DNA of 13,834 nucleotides from Desulfurococcales archaeon (GCA_015522345.1 WAML01000056.1:1-13834), one strand, 5' to 3'. Positions 1 to 7,627 are shown, numbered from the stretch's first letter. A program made the numbers and translations. The notes: generated from the letters alone by a model not told the origin.

Positions 1-3000
1 CTATAGGATATCTTGTTTCAACAATAGTAGTAGTGGATAGACTAGTTATAGTGCTAGGCACAGTTTCTGTAATAGCTTTAGTCTCAGTAGTAGTCTCTAC
101 TCTAGTAGAGTATAGTGTCTTCACTAGAGTAGCTGTCTCTGTAATAGTAACTGTAGCTCCTGCAACAGGAGCTGCGCCACCATACCCATGCACTATAGCT
201 GGTGTTCCAACACCTTTCTCCTTGTCTACTCTATAAGAGCCTAACATACTATATTGTTCATCAGGCGTTGGAGCAAGTAAGTCCATGATCCTTGGGATAA
301 CGTTGTAGAGTACTGCAAGAGCATGTTCTCTACCAACACCAACAACCCATACATCAGCTTCAGCACCAAAAGGCCTAATCCTCATAGGTCCATAGCCATC
401 ATAACTAGTTAAAACAACAACATAGACCCAGTCATCTATATTCTCTACATCGGGTAGTAGATCCTTGGATACTTCCGCCACAATAGCATTTCTAGCAGGA
501 TCTGCATACACTTTAAACGCTCCATTCTGTACAATAACAGTATCATTGTAATAATAGAGAGCTGCTCTTTCACCAACTGGAACAGGATCACTACCCCATC
601 CAGGAGCAAGTAGTAGAGCAAAATGCCATGCATGTTCACTAGTAATATTAACATTCAATCCATAGGTATCCGTTCTACCATCAACACCTAGTTCTGTATG
701 TACATATATGTGTATGTATTGGAGGCAGAAGCCATTGGGGCCATTCCAAGGATTACCGCCAAGATCCCTAACGTATGTTTCAAAAACTACTTTATCACCA
801 GCATCAATAACCTTGAATTTAACTAGATCAAATACTCCTGGCTTAAATACATCAGCTGTTGGATAAACATATGTGCCAATACCATTATCGTCTCCCTCTG
901 GATCGTTCATTTCAAAAACTGTTTCTCCAACACCAACAGCTACAGCCCTAGGTACTTGAAGCTGATAAACCATTCCCAGTAGAGTAGATGTTTCAACCAA
1001 CGATTCATTATAGTATACTGCTACTGTGAAATAAGATGTATCGCCAGGCATTAAACCAAGGTACGTCCAAGGCACATATACTTCAATAACGTCTCCCGTA
1101 GAAGCATCAACTCTAAATAACTCTGTCCAACCACCACTACCGTCAGCAGCGCTAACTACTGCTTTATCCCAGCCAGGTTCTACATAGACTTCATAGAATA
1201 AACCTATACCAAGATCCTTGTTACCGTATCTTGGGAATACATTGTATCCAGGATGATATGGGCTTACGCTTCTCCTAGGAGTAGTAGCGTATAATGCTAT
1301 ACCTATATCCTTGTCAAATACATCTTTGTTTACTGGTATAAAAGCTATGTATAGTCCATCAGCTGTTACTTCAACTAATGCATACCTTATATACTCTAGA
1401 CCAATACTAACATTTAACGGAGAAACCCATTCACCATTAGACAAGACACCATCGACAACAGGCGGTTTATCAACGGGCTTAGGAACATCAGTATTTAATA
1501 CCCATACTGGAGTTGCTTCAGGGTTAAACATAGCTTTTAGATAATCTGGTGGAGTTAAGCCAGCTAACTCATATGCTTTTCTAAGGAATGTCTTAAACAA
1601 TGGATTAGATGGAAATGTGCCGCCACCATCACCGCCATACCACCAGAACCAGTCACTAGCTTCAGCTCTCAAAATATATTCTACGGCATCACGATTAACT
1701 TTCATTGCATCAACTAGAGTAGAGACTCCTAAAGCCTTTAACACGTCTTCACGTGCCTTAGCAAGTAGCATCCAAGCAGCATTCTCTTGCCTTTGCCCAA
1801 TCCATATAGTTAGTTCACCTCCAGCCCAAGAACCCTCAGCTATTCTTGCTTCAACAGCCTTCCTAGGAAGTTCGCCGTAAGCATCCATAGTATAGCTATA
1901 GGGTACATCAGAGATATCTCTACCAGCTAAATCAAGGTAATAGTATGTTTTAAGAGGCAATTCCTTCAATTCACTACTGAATAAGCTAAGGTACTCCGAT
2001 GGAGTAATAGTGATTAACTTACCCTGTTTCTGCAAATCCTCCAAGAGAGAATATAGTTTATCAAGGAATAGATCGCCGAATTCCTCATACCACTCCCAAG
2101 GATTCTCTCCATCAAGTGCAATAACTACTACACTCGAACCATCGCTTTTTCTCTGGAATTCTAAAAGCCTATTCACTAAGTCTCGAACAGCTTCTTCAGA
2201 GCCCCAGTTACTATATGTAAAGCTTATGAGATTACTTAATTCAGTATTTCTGAAGAACACATATATTCTTTTATCACCAAAGCCTATATACCATGGCTTC
2301 AACGATACACTTGGATCACTTAAATCCATGCCAGTTTTACTTAAAATACTCTCATCAGTTATACTCCACAGCATACCCTTTTCCGCAAAAACTTCTAGAA
2401 CATACTCATTAACAGCTTGTTCAGCTGGCCAAACACCCTTTGGAGTATAATTGAATAATTCTTTGAATAACTCAATACTTTTGCCAAGATGTATTCCTAG
2501 GTCTTCTCTCCACCCAAAATCAGCTATAATAGGCGCTAGTGGATGACTATAGGGTACTGGAACAAGCTCTATCTGTCCTTTCTCAACAAGCTCTCTATAC
2601 AATGGAATAGTCTTATTAATTATATCCATTTGAACCTCTAGTATATTAGCTAGCATATCTGGTGTGAAGTGGTCTATTTCTCCTTTAAGAGCTACTTCCC
2701 TAAGATTATAGAGATCGGGGTATTCTTCTCTCAACACCATAGGGTCGATCCAGAATAAATTGAAGAGTACAGCTAAATCAATAAAGTCTTTATCACTAAA
2801 TTCACTAACTACTTTCTCTTTATAAACATCCTCAGGCAACCCCTTGTATTTATCGAGGGCTTCTCTAGCTCTATCACGTAACTCTCTATACCTTGGCACA
2901 ACATCAACTATTCTCTTCCAATTAATATCGAAGAACCCCCCGGGTATAGATAGCATAGAAAACTTTTCTTCAACACTAAGTTCTTCTCCATTAGCTAGTT

Positions 3001-3340
3001 TCCAGGAGATTATCTGCCTAATATCTTGTTTACCCCTCATATAGTCTGTAAGTTGTACTAGTAGAGAACCAGTGAATGTAAACGATACTTTAATACTGGG
3101 GTGTTTAGAGAGTATATACGCCATTTTATAGTAGTTTCCAATAGTATGCATTCTAACCCATGGCAGTACAAAATATGATTCATCGCCACTATAATACCAT
3201 GGCTGGTGATAGTGCCACACAAATACTACATACAACGGCTTGTCTTCGTTAGTACTAGATGCTATACTAGGCAATACACTGGCAACTACAATAAATAATA
3301 TTATAAAGGCTATTGTATAGATATAAACCGTCTTCACCAT
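1..3340 (-). CDS. Secreted GH57 amylase/pullulanase-type glycosidase with C-terminal sugar-binding-like domains and stalk (3' end beyond window)
   Basis: The reading frame is open from ATG 3340 to base 1 (1113 codons) and runs off the left edge. Residues 1-29 are a signal peptide. Family GH57 signatures follow in order: WHYHQPWY (42-49), PWVRMHTIGNYY, VPYSHPL, GVWPAEQAV with the expected nucleophile Glu307, and LDGENPWEWY with the expected acid/base Asp410. AEGSWAGG and AEASDWFWWYGGDGGG, typical of the amylopullulanase branch, come next. A DOMON/CBM9-like domain starts near residue 625 (VDGVLSNGEW). A glucodextranase-C-terminal-like domain covers about 808-1060, then a Thr-rich stalk begins. 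A membrane anchor probably lies beyond the window, as in the neighbouring plus-strand gene. It should cleave alpha-glucans (starch, glycogen, pullulan) at the cell surface. The start is not certain: an in-frame GTG 12 nt upstream (3352) would add four residues, and neither start has a strong ribosome site. The family call is firm; the exact substrate is inference. Confidence 0.93.
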   Translation of the reverse strand, partial: MVKTVYIYTIAFIILFIVVASVLPSIASSTNEDKPLYVVFVWHYHQPWYYSGDESYFVLPWVRMHTIGNYYKMAYILSKHPSIKVSFTFTGSLLVQLTDYMRGKQDIRQIISWKLANGEELSVEEKFSMLSIPGGFFDINWKRIVDVVPRYRELRDRAREALDKYKGLPEDVYKEKVVSEFSDKDFIDLAVLFNLFWIDPMVLREEYPDLYNLREVALKGEIDHFTPDMLANILEVQMDIINKTIPLYRELVEKGQIELVPVPYSHPLAPIIADFGWREDLGIHLGKSIELFKELFNYTPKGVWPAEQAVNEYVLEVFAEKGMLWSITDESILSKTGMDLSDPSVSLKPWYIGFGDKRIYVFFRNTELSNLISFTYSNWGSEEAVRDLVNRLLEFQRKSDGSSVVVIALDGENPWEWYEEFGDLFLDKLYSLLEDLQKQGKLITITPSEYLSLFSSELKELPLKTYYYLDLAGRDISDVPYSYTMDAYGELPRKAVEARIAEGSWAGGELTIWIGQRQENAAWMLLAKAREDVLKALGVSTLVDAMKVNRDAVEYILRAEASDWFWWYGGDGGGTFPSNPLFKTFLRKAYELAGLTPPDYLKAMFNPEATPVWVLNTDVPKPVDKPPVVDGVLSNGEWVSPLNVSIGLEYIRYALVEVTADGLYIAFIPVNKDVFDKDIGIALYATTPRRSVSPYHPGYNVFPRYGNKDLGIGLFYEVYVEPGWDKAVVSAADGSGGWTELFRVDASTGDVIEVYVPWTYLGLMPGDTSYFTVAVYYNESLVETSTLLGMVYQLQVPRAVAVGVGETVFEMNDPEGDDNGIGTYVYPTADVFKPGVFDLVKFKVIDAGDKVVFETYVRDLGGNPWNGPNGFCLQYIHIYVHTELGVDGRTDTYGLNVNITSEHAWHFALLLAPGWGSDPVPVGERAALYYYNDTVIVQNGAFKVYADPARNAIVAEVSKDLLPDVENIDDWVYVVVLTSYDGYGPMRIRPFGAEADVWVVGVGREHALAVLYNVIPRIMDLLAPTPDEQYSMLGSYRVDKEKGVGTPAIVHGYGGAAPVAGATVTITETATLVKTLYSTRVETTTETKAITETVPSTITSLSTTTIVETRYPI
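705..776. repeat. Left arm of a 72-bp perfect inverted repeat (partner 3767-3838)
   Basis: Read base by base, the reverse complement of 705-776 equals 3767-3838 with no mismatch. The arm lies inside the C-terminal domain of the GH57 gene (segment VRDLGGNPWNGPNG and following). Other identical blocks in the same inverted orientation are 436-490 with 4050-4104 (55 nt), 595-633 with 3910-3948 (39 nt) and 840-865 with 3678-3703 (26 nt). They are separated by clearly diverged sequence. Confidence 0.95.
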
Positions 3341-3383
3341 TAGAAACCGCACCCCACATAGAATAGTAAGGGTTTCTCCTTAG

Positions 3384-3396
3384 AAATAAATATATT
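3384..3396 (-). promoter_or_regulatory. Putative TATA box of the GH57 gene
   Basis: On the minus strand this AT-only stretch (AATATATTTATTT) lies about 45-55 nt before ATG 3340. That predicts a short leader of roughly 20-25 nt. It is called only on composition and distance. Confidence 0.4.
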
Positions 3397-3448
3397 GTGT
3401 ACCACAATAACTAGAACTAGCCATTCTAGCCATTAATAAACAGTACGA

Positions 3449-3459
3449 GTATATATACT
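3449..3459 (+). promoter_or_regulatory. Putative TATA box of the stalk-anchored domain gene
   Basis: The sequence GTATATATACT lies about 85 nt upstream of ATG 3540 and would give a leader of about 60 nt. The short gap between the two divergent genes must hold both promoters, so this element and the one at 3384-3396 lie only about 55 nt apart. Confidence 0.35.
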
Positions 3460-3539
3460 GCTTATCCGTAACTCTTATTTCTGCTGTAATAACAATTATT
3501 ATTCGTGGTCCTAAACTATTGTATTCGGAGGATCTTGGT

Positions 3540-4643
3540 ATGAAGAGATTTGTATATATTGTACTAGCTCTACTCTTCATAGCCTATATAATACTGCCGT
3601 CACCCGTAGCTTATTCAGCACCAGTAATATCAGTTACAGACCCTGAGGGAGACGATAGAGGGCCGGGCTACTATGGCTATCCAACAGCTGATGTATTTAA
3701 GCCGGGAGTATTCGATATACTGAAGTTTGAAGTATATGATGAAGGAAACAATGTTGTCTTCAAGGTATACGTTAGGGATCTTGGCGGTAATCCTTGGAAT
3801 GGCCCCAATGGCTTCTGCCTCCAATACATACACATATACGTTAGAACAAAAGCTCCATTACCAGCTAGAACTGATACTATAGGATTAAATGTCTTACTGA
3901 GACCAGAGTATGCATGGCATTTTGCTCTACTACTTGCTCCTGGATGGGAGAGCGACCCTGTTCCAGTTGGCCAGAGAGCAGCTCTGTATCTACCAACTCA
4001 AGTAGTTGTCCAAGACGATTCATTCAAAGTATATGCTGATACAGACAACAATGCTATTGTGGCGGAAGTATCCAAGGATCTACTACCCGATGTAGAGAAT
4101 ATAGCTAATTGGGTGATAGTAGTTGCGCTAACAAGCTATGACGGATTCGGGCCAGCACGTGTAAGACCTGTAGATGTTACTGGAGGAGAGTGGGCTGTAA
4201 ATGGAACAGCCTATGCTACACCTGATATGGTAAAGAGGATTGCAAAAGCAATAGCTCAGGGTATTGAACCAAGGATCATGGATTTACTGGTTTACTCAGC
4301 TGACTACCCCAACGGCATAACAGCTGAGGAACAATATAGTTGGCTAGACAGCTACAACATAGACCTAGGGCTACCAGCTTTCATACCAGGTGTAGTACTG
4401 CAGCCAGTGACAATTACTGAAACACAGACACTAGTAAAGACAACAACTAAAGTAAGTACACTAACAGAGACAACAACTGTAGAGAAAACAGTTACTACAA
4501 CAAGTGTTGAAGAAAAGACTATAACAACTACTTCTCCAACGACAACAACAGTTACTGTAACAGATTGGACAATAACTGGTGTAGTAGGCATAATACTATT
4601 GATAATAGGTTTCGCAATAGGATACGTTGTTAAGAAGAAGTAA
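3540..4643 (+). CDS. Cell-surface protein: free-standing copy of the GH57 C-terminal domain on a Thr-rich stalk with membrane anchor
   Basis: ATG 3540 is chosen because GGAGGAT (3527-3533) sits 6 nt upstream; an in-frame TTG at 3519 lacks this support. The 367-residue product has a signal peptide (1 to about 27, ending PVAYSA) and one glucodextranase-C-terminal-like domain (about 29-285). A Thr/Val/Glu-rich stalk follows (about 290-342), then a single transmembrane helix (about 346-364) ending in KKK. The fold domain is strikingly similar to residues 808-1060 of the divergent GH57 enzyme, sharing YPTADVFKPGVFD, RDLGGNPWNGPNGFCLQYIH, AWHFALLLAPGW and AEVSKDLLPDVENI. It has no catalytic domain. 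Inference: it is a surface carbohydrate-binding or S-layer-associated partner of the enzyme. Direct proof of binding cannot be seen, and the domain could be purely structural. Confidence 0.88.
   Translation: MKRFVYIVLALLFIAYIILPSPVAYSAPVISVTDPEGDDRGPGYYGYPTADVFKPGVFDILKFEVYDEGNNVVFKVYVRDLGGNPWNGPNGFCLQYIHIYVRTKAPLPARTDTIGLNVLLRPEYAWHFALLLAPGWESDPVPVGQRAALYLPTQVVVQDDSFKVYADTDNNAIVAEVSKDLLPDVENIANWVIVVALTSYDGFGPARVRPVDVTGGEWAVNGTAYATPDMVKRIAKAIAQGIEPRIMDLLVYSADYPNGITAEEQYSWLDSYNIDLGLPAFIPGVVLQPVTITETQTLVKTTTKVSTLTETTTVEKTVTTTSVEEKTITTTSPTTTTVTVTDWTITGVVGIILLIIGFAIGYVVKKK
3767..3838. repeat. Right arm of a 72-bp perfect inverted repeat (partner 705-776)
   Basis: This is the plus-strand copy inside the stand-alone domain gene. 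Identity stops sharply at both ends: T versus C before 3767 and C versus T after 3838. Since third codon positions are identical across 24 codons while nearby codons differ freely, protein-level selection alone does not explain it. Confidence 0.95.
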
Positions 4644-4669
4644 CTCTAGTTAAATAACCGGTACCAATA

Positions 4670-4675
4670 TTTTTT
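4670..4675 (+). terminator. T-run terminator candidate
   Basis: Six consecutive T residues lie 27 nt after the stop codon of the stalk protein, in the 42-nt gap between convergent genes. Archaeal termination commonly occurs at such T-runs without a hairpin. Confidence 0.45.
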
Positions 4676-4685
4676 ATAACAATGC

Positions 4686-5204
4686 CTATCTCTCACTCAA
4701 TTTATTTTTTAACTGCTCTATTTTCTCATCAATAGCATTTCTTATATTCTCTAGCAACTCTATTTGTTTCTCTAAATCACTTTTATCAAGAACGTTTTCT
4801 CCACTCTTCAACTTCTTTATCTTCTTATTAAGTAGTTCAAGTAATTCTATTATCTGGTACATGACCCTTAGTGATAGGTCTGAGGAAATCCTAAGTATTT
4901 CAATTCCCTTACTAGTTATTCTATACCTAATCCTCTTCAATTTCCCTCTATACTCTATACTCCTTTCAAGTAATCCTTCTTTAACTAAGTTATCCAGTAC
5001 CAAGTAGAGTGTTGAAGGACTGGGTTTCCATAGATTTAGTGTAAGCTCGCTAATCTTCTTCATAATCTCGTATCCATGCATTTCACCATTTAAGGCTATT
5101 AAGTAGAGAACGAGACTCCTTAGAGGCACACTGAAAATACTTTTCACTAGTTCACTAGCTTTTTCAACATTTCCACTAATTAACTGTCTACTATAGCTAT
5201 TCAT
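4686..5204 (-). CDS. PadR-family winged-helix transcriptional regulator
   Basis: The 172-residue protein carries a PadR-type winged helix at about 23-110. Visible hallmarks are LRSLVLYLIALNGEMHGYEI, then WKPSPSTLYLVLDNLVKEGL, then the wing with RIRYRITSKG. The C-terminal part (about 115-172) is a Lys/Glu/Leu-rich helical segment, probably the dimerisation coiled coil. ATG 5204 is preferred over GTG 5210 because GAGGG lies 9 nt before the ATG but only 3 nt before the GTG. The gene lies about 100 nt downstream of an MFS transporter on the same strand, with a dyad element in the gap. PadR proteins commonly repress adjacent efflux pumps and their own promoter. The effector ligand is unknown. Confidence 0.88.
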   Translation of the reverse strand: MNSYSRQLISGNVEKASELVKSIFSVPLRSLVLYLIALNGEMHGYEIMKKISELTLNLWKPSPSTLYLVLDNLVKEGLLERSIEYRGKLKRIRYRITSKGIEILRISSDLSLRVMYQIIELLELLNKKIKKLKSGENVLDKSDLEKQIELLENIRNAIDEKIEQLKNKLSER

Positions 5205-5265
5205 AGTCACTAACCCTCTTCAATACCTTAAAACAGAGGGCCTTCTATACAAGAAGCAACTATAC

Positions 5266-5294
5266 TATATTGTATCATACATGTCTATAATATA
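5266..5294. promoter_or_regulatory. Imperfect palindrome, candidate PadR operator
   Basis: The outer arms TATATT and AATATA with an inner TA/TA step form a 29-nt dyad (TATATTnTA...TAnAATATA), about 60 nt upstream of the PadR start. A second AT-rich run adjoins it and could be the TATA box. The position fits autoregulation, but low sequence complexity means the dyad could be chance. Confidence 0.3.
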
Positions 5295-5307
5295 CTGTTA
5301 TGAAACT

Positions 5308-6525
5308 TTATTCTCCTGCACCCCTTCTATAGTGTTGTTTTAAGAATAAATATGCTAGAGTAGATAATAGTAGTGTTAATGCTGTATAAAGAAATCCTAT
5401 TCTAAGACTATGGGTTACCTCGATCAAATATCCATTGATGATGGGGGCTACTGTTAATGAAATACCTGCTATAGCTGAATACAATCCACCGATCTTACCC
5501 ACTGCATACCGTGGTATAGTATCATTTAATATAGCCCAAAAAGTCATTGATGCAAACCTGTATGCTACAAAGACAACTATTATAGAGTAGAGGGCCTCCC
5601 GAGAACCATAGTATGTATAAGCTGTAAAAAGTCCAGCGACAGCTATTGACTGCCCAATACTAATAACTATTTTCCTGCCAGTAAAACCACCTATTCTATC
5701 AGATAATAAACCAGCAAAGACTTCTGCAATAGTTCCAGCAAAGGCTAGCAAAACCATGTAAGTGATAAGACTACTATACTCCAGCTTCATTTCATTGACG
5801 AAGAATAGTGAAATCCATGAAATAAGTAGTCCCCACGTCTGTAGAGTTAGGAAAAAGCCTATACTAGGTAATATAACGTTGCTAATGGATAGCTTTAGTT
5901 CCCTACTATAGCTTCGCTCATTATATTTGTATTCAAGAGCATCAAGCTTTGCACTAGAGTAGCTGACTATAGTGTATTTAGTTAATATGTAGTAGAGTAT
6001 TGAATAGAGTATTCCAGTAATAGATGTAAAAGCTAATCCCGTTCTCCAATCACTAATGACTCCTGCTACAACGAATGACGCACTTAAACCAACTAATGAA
6101 CCAGCATCATATATGCCTGAAGCAACACCAGTTCTCTCCACTGATACGTAAAGAGATACCAGTTTAGCGCAAGAAGGCCATAGAACTGGAAAAAATAATC
6201 CTATCAATAGCCTAAGACCTATAATAGTATAGAAGTCGCTAGCTATTGATACCAAGTATGTTGAGAGAGATAAGCCCACTAAACCATAGAAGAGTACTTT
6301 AATAGCTCCAATTTTATCAATAAGGTATCCTATTAGAAGAGAAGAAAATACAGAGAAAAACGCTGAAGCACCAATGGCGAAACCCATTAGTGTAGGAGAG
6401 ATGCCGAGCTCTTCCATAATCCTAGGTGCATAAGTATTAAATACTAGAATAAGCAAGCTACCAATAGATGTAGCACCTAAACATATAATCATTAAAAAAT
6501 AATCCCTAAATTCTTTCCCAGCCAC
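5308..6525 (-). CDS. MFS-type transporter
   Basis: This is a hydrophobic 405-residue protein with about 12 transmembrane segments. The loop 2-3 signature GYLIDKIGAIKVLFYG is seen in the N-half, and a counterpart GLLSDRIGGFTGRK appears at the equivalent loop of the C-half, the classic duplicated major-facilitator layout. GTG 6525 is chosen because AGGTG ends 6 nt before it; an in-frame GTG at 6534 overlaps that site. The charged 70-residue-scale midpoint loop (SSAKLDALEYKYNERSYSRE) separates the two six-helix bundles. Linkage to the PadR gene suggests regulated export or uptake, but the substrate cannot be read from the sequence. Confidence 0.88.
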   Translation of the reverse strand: MAGKEFRDYFLMIICLGATSIGSLLILVFNTYAPRIMEELGISPTLMGFAIGASAFFSVFSSLLIGYLIDKIGAIKVLFYGLVGLSLSTYLVSIASDFYTIIGLRLLIGLFFPVLWPSCAKLVSLYVSVERTGVASGIYDAGSLVGLSASFVVAGVISDWRTGLAFTSITGILYSILYYILTKYTIVSYSSAKLDALEYKYNERSYSRELKLSISNVILPSIGFFLTLQTWGLLISWISLFFVNEMKLEYSSLITYMVLLAFAGTIAEVFAGLLSDRIGGFTGRKIVISIGQSIAVAGLFTAYTYYGSREALYSIIVVFVAYRFASMTFWAILNDTIPRYAVGKIGGLYSAIAGISLTVAPIINGYLIEVTHSLRIGFLYTALTLLLSTLAYLFLKQHYRRGAGE

Positions 6526-6603
6526 AAGGAACACCTATTCGCTATCGAAGATAAAACATAGTATAAGCTATTGAATTTACTCTCTAATAGTCTACGCTAG
6601 ATA

Positions 6604-6617
6604 ATAAAATTTTATAC
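6604..6617. promoter_or_regulatory. AT palindrome, possible shared TATA element of a divergent pair
   Basis: ATAAAATTTTAT (6604-6615) is a perfect 12-nt palindrome, followed by AC. On the plus strand TTTTATAC lies about 60 nt before TTG 6678; on the minus strand the same bases lie about 80 nt before the MFS start. A second minus-strand candidate (RC of GTATAA, 6561-6566) is closer to the MFS gene. Confidence 0.35.
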
Positions 6618-6677
6618 ACAAAGACCCCCATAGTATTACTGAAGATTCCCGGTAATTACACAAGAGGTATAGTTTCC

Positions 6678-6872
6678 TTGAATACTCGGAAAATATGTAT
6701 TGTATTAATTCTACTACCCGCTATAGTCATGGCATTCTATATGGTGTACTTGAAGTCTACTATAGAAAATAGGGGAGCAGGTGATCATGATAAGTATATT
6801 AGATACTCTATATCAGTAAATTTGCTAGTTGTTAGAGACTTGGATAGAGAAATTATTATATTAATGAATTAA
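6678..6872 (+). CDS. Small membrane/secreted protein, N-terminal piece of a possibly split gene
   Basis: The start TTG 6678 is supported by GAGGT at 6664-6668 with a 9-nt spacer and a TATA-like element at 6610-6617. The 64-residue product has one N-terminal hydrophobic helix (about 6-24, CIVLILLPAIVMAFYMVYL), which could be a signal or membrane anchor. The remainder is short and hydrophilic (SISVNLLVVRDLDREI). It is not a recognised family. Its stop codon shares a base with the ATG of the next frame (TAATG), so it is either a translationally coupled small protein or the 5' half of a frameshifted gene. Confidence 0.55.
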   Translation: MNTRKICIVLILLPAIVMAFYMVYLKSTIENRGAGDHDKYIRYSISVNLLVVRDLDREIIILMN

Positions 6873-7360
6873 TGATTGTTAGAGAAAAGAATATTTCTAT
6901 ACAAGAACTCGTCACTCTATATAAAAGCAACTATACTGTTCTCTTAGAGAGAATACGTTATGCTATAGACATTGTGAATTCTATGAGGTATTCTGCCTAC
7001 GCTCTCTATACACTCGATGAAGACTATGAGAGCCTCTACATCTTCTTAGATAAACTATGGGGTCTACACTCCGACCTATACGAAACATTATTTTCTGTTC
7101 CACGGAGAGATAAGCGTATACCCTACAAGTTCGAAGCATACCTTAACTACTTGGAAATATGGGCTGCAGCCAATAATAGATTCAATGACTTATCAAAAAC
7201 TCTCACGAAAGAACAAGAACCAAGTAATAGACTACGTAGTCAAATAACTGTAGTAGACAACCTAATCAAAACATACCTAGACAAAGTACAAGAATACATA
7301 GTACTCAAAACAGAAATAACACCATCACCAACAATAACAACAGTAGTAAAGCCACCCTAG
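6872..7360 (+). CDS. Hypothetical helical protein with Thr/Pro tail, second piece of a possibly split gene
   Basis: This 162-residue frame is rich in charged and aromatic residues and predicted helical. It has a Ser/Thr/Pro tail (PSPTITTVVKPP) like the stalk or cell-surface ends of archaeal secreted proteins. It has no signal peptide of its own and no ribosome site before ATG 6872. Its frame stays open upstream of the ATG as far as about 6848, so a single-base shift would join it smoothly to the preceding signal-bearing frame. No known family is recognised. Translation probably depends on coupling to, or fusion with, the upstream frame. Confidence 0.6.
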   Translation: MIVREKNISIQELVTLYKSNYTVLLERIRYAIDIVNSMRYSAYALYTLDEDYESLYIFLDKLWGLHSDLYETLFSVPRRDKRIPYKFEAYLNYLEIWAAANNRFNDLSKTLTKEQEPSNRLRSQITVVDNLIKTYLDKVQEYIVLKTEITPSPTITTVVKPP

Positions 7361-7377
7361 CCACTATATATTAGAGA

Positions 7378-7435
7378 TACTAAATAAGACGCGCAACAGT
7401 TCAGGAACTACAACTTCCAGTCTAGTTATTTAGTA
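7378..7435. repeat. 58-nt inverted repeat / hairpin between convergent genes
   Basis: The arms TACTAAATAA (7378-7387) and TTATTTAGTA (7426-7435) pair perfectly over 10 bp. GAC/GTC adds three pairs past a 3-nt bulge. The loop holds a second small palindrome, AGTTCAGGAACT (7398-7409). It lies between the end of the 162-residue gene and the 3' end of the tRNA. It could be a transcript-end structure or an uncharacterised RNA. Confidence 0.5.
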
Positions 7436-7464
7436 AAATGAATGGGTTTAAACAAATAGAGTGG

Positions 7465-7572
7465 AGCCGGGGGCGGGATTCGAACCCGCGATTAAACGGG
7501 TTTCTGACGGACGGTTTTCTTGTTTGAAGCTCCACTGCAGCCCGCCGCCTTTGACCGCTCGGCCACCCCGGC
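7465..7572 (-). tRNA. tRNA-Cys (anticodon GCA) with an intron; CCA encoded at 7464-7462
   Basis: The acceptor arms GCCGGGG and CCCCGGC pair over 7 bp, and the T arm is GCGGG-TTCGAAT-CCCGC. The D arm is GCC/GGC. The anticodon stem GCGGG pairs with CCCGT (one G-U pair). The anticodon loop reads CTGCAG, giving GCA at 34-36. U73 followed by genomic CCA is the expected discriminator of tRNA-Cys. An intron of about 33 nt (7534-7502) sits at the canonical 37/38 site. Its flanks can form a bulge-helix-bulge-like fold: bulge AGT on the 5' side, AAA on the 3' side, CTG/CAG between. Mature length is 75 nt before CCA, with a slightly long variable loop. Splicing would use the archaeal tRNA endonuclease. 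Confidence 0.93.
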
Positions 7573-7607
7573 TTTTATTCTTCATATTTCTTTCTTGGTG
7601 TATGGGG

Positions 7608-7616
7608 GTTTAAAGT
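7608..7616 (-). promoter_or_regulatory. Putative TATA box of tRNA-Cys
   Basis: Minus-strand ACTTTAAAC lies about 40 nt before the tRNA 5' end, which allows a leader of roughly 14 nt. Confidence 0.4.
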
Positions 7617-7627
7617 TTCTCTATCAT

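Noticed and set aside
2233..2250. FRNTELSNLISF in the GH57 enzyme has Asn where many relatives show FRDxxLSDxIGF, hinting at a dead enzyme.
   Set aside because: The expected catalytic Glu307 (WPAE) and Asp410 (LDGEN) are both intact, with spacing as I recall for characterised archaeal amylopullulanases. The Asn positions belong to a motif not expected to hold the catalytic pair.
3271..3363. A 30-codon frame from ATG 3363 overlapping the GH57 start in another frame, with AAGGAG upstream on the minus strand.
   Set aside because: The AAGGAG lies about 16 nt before this ATG, too far for a normal ribosome site, and the product has no recognisable feature.
4352..4591. A Val/Thr-rich minus-strand frame opposite the stalk of the surface protein.
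   Set aside because: It is the mirror of the repetitive Thr codons (ACA/ACT read backwards) and has no start signals.
7441..7572. A Leu or Ser tRNA with long variable arm, suggested by the D arm and total length.
   Set aside because: The extra length lies after position 37 as an intron. Anticodon GCA and U73 fit Cys, and the variable loop is short.
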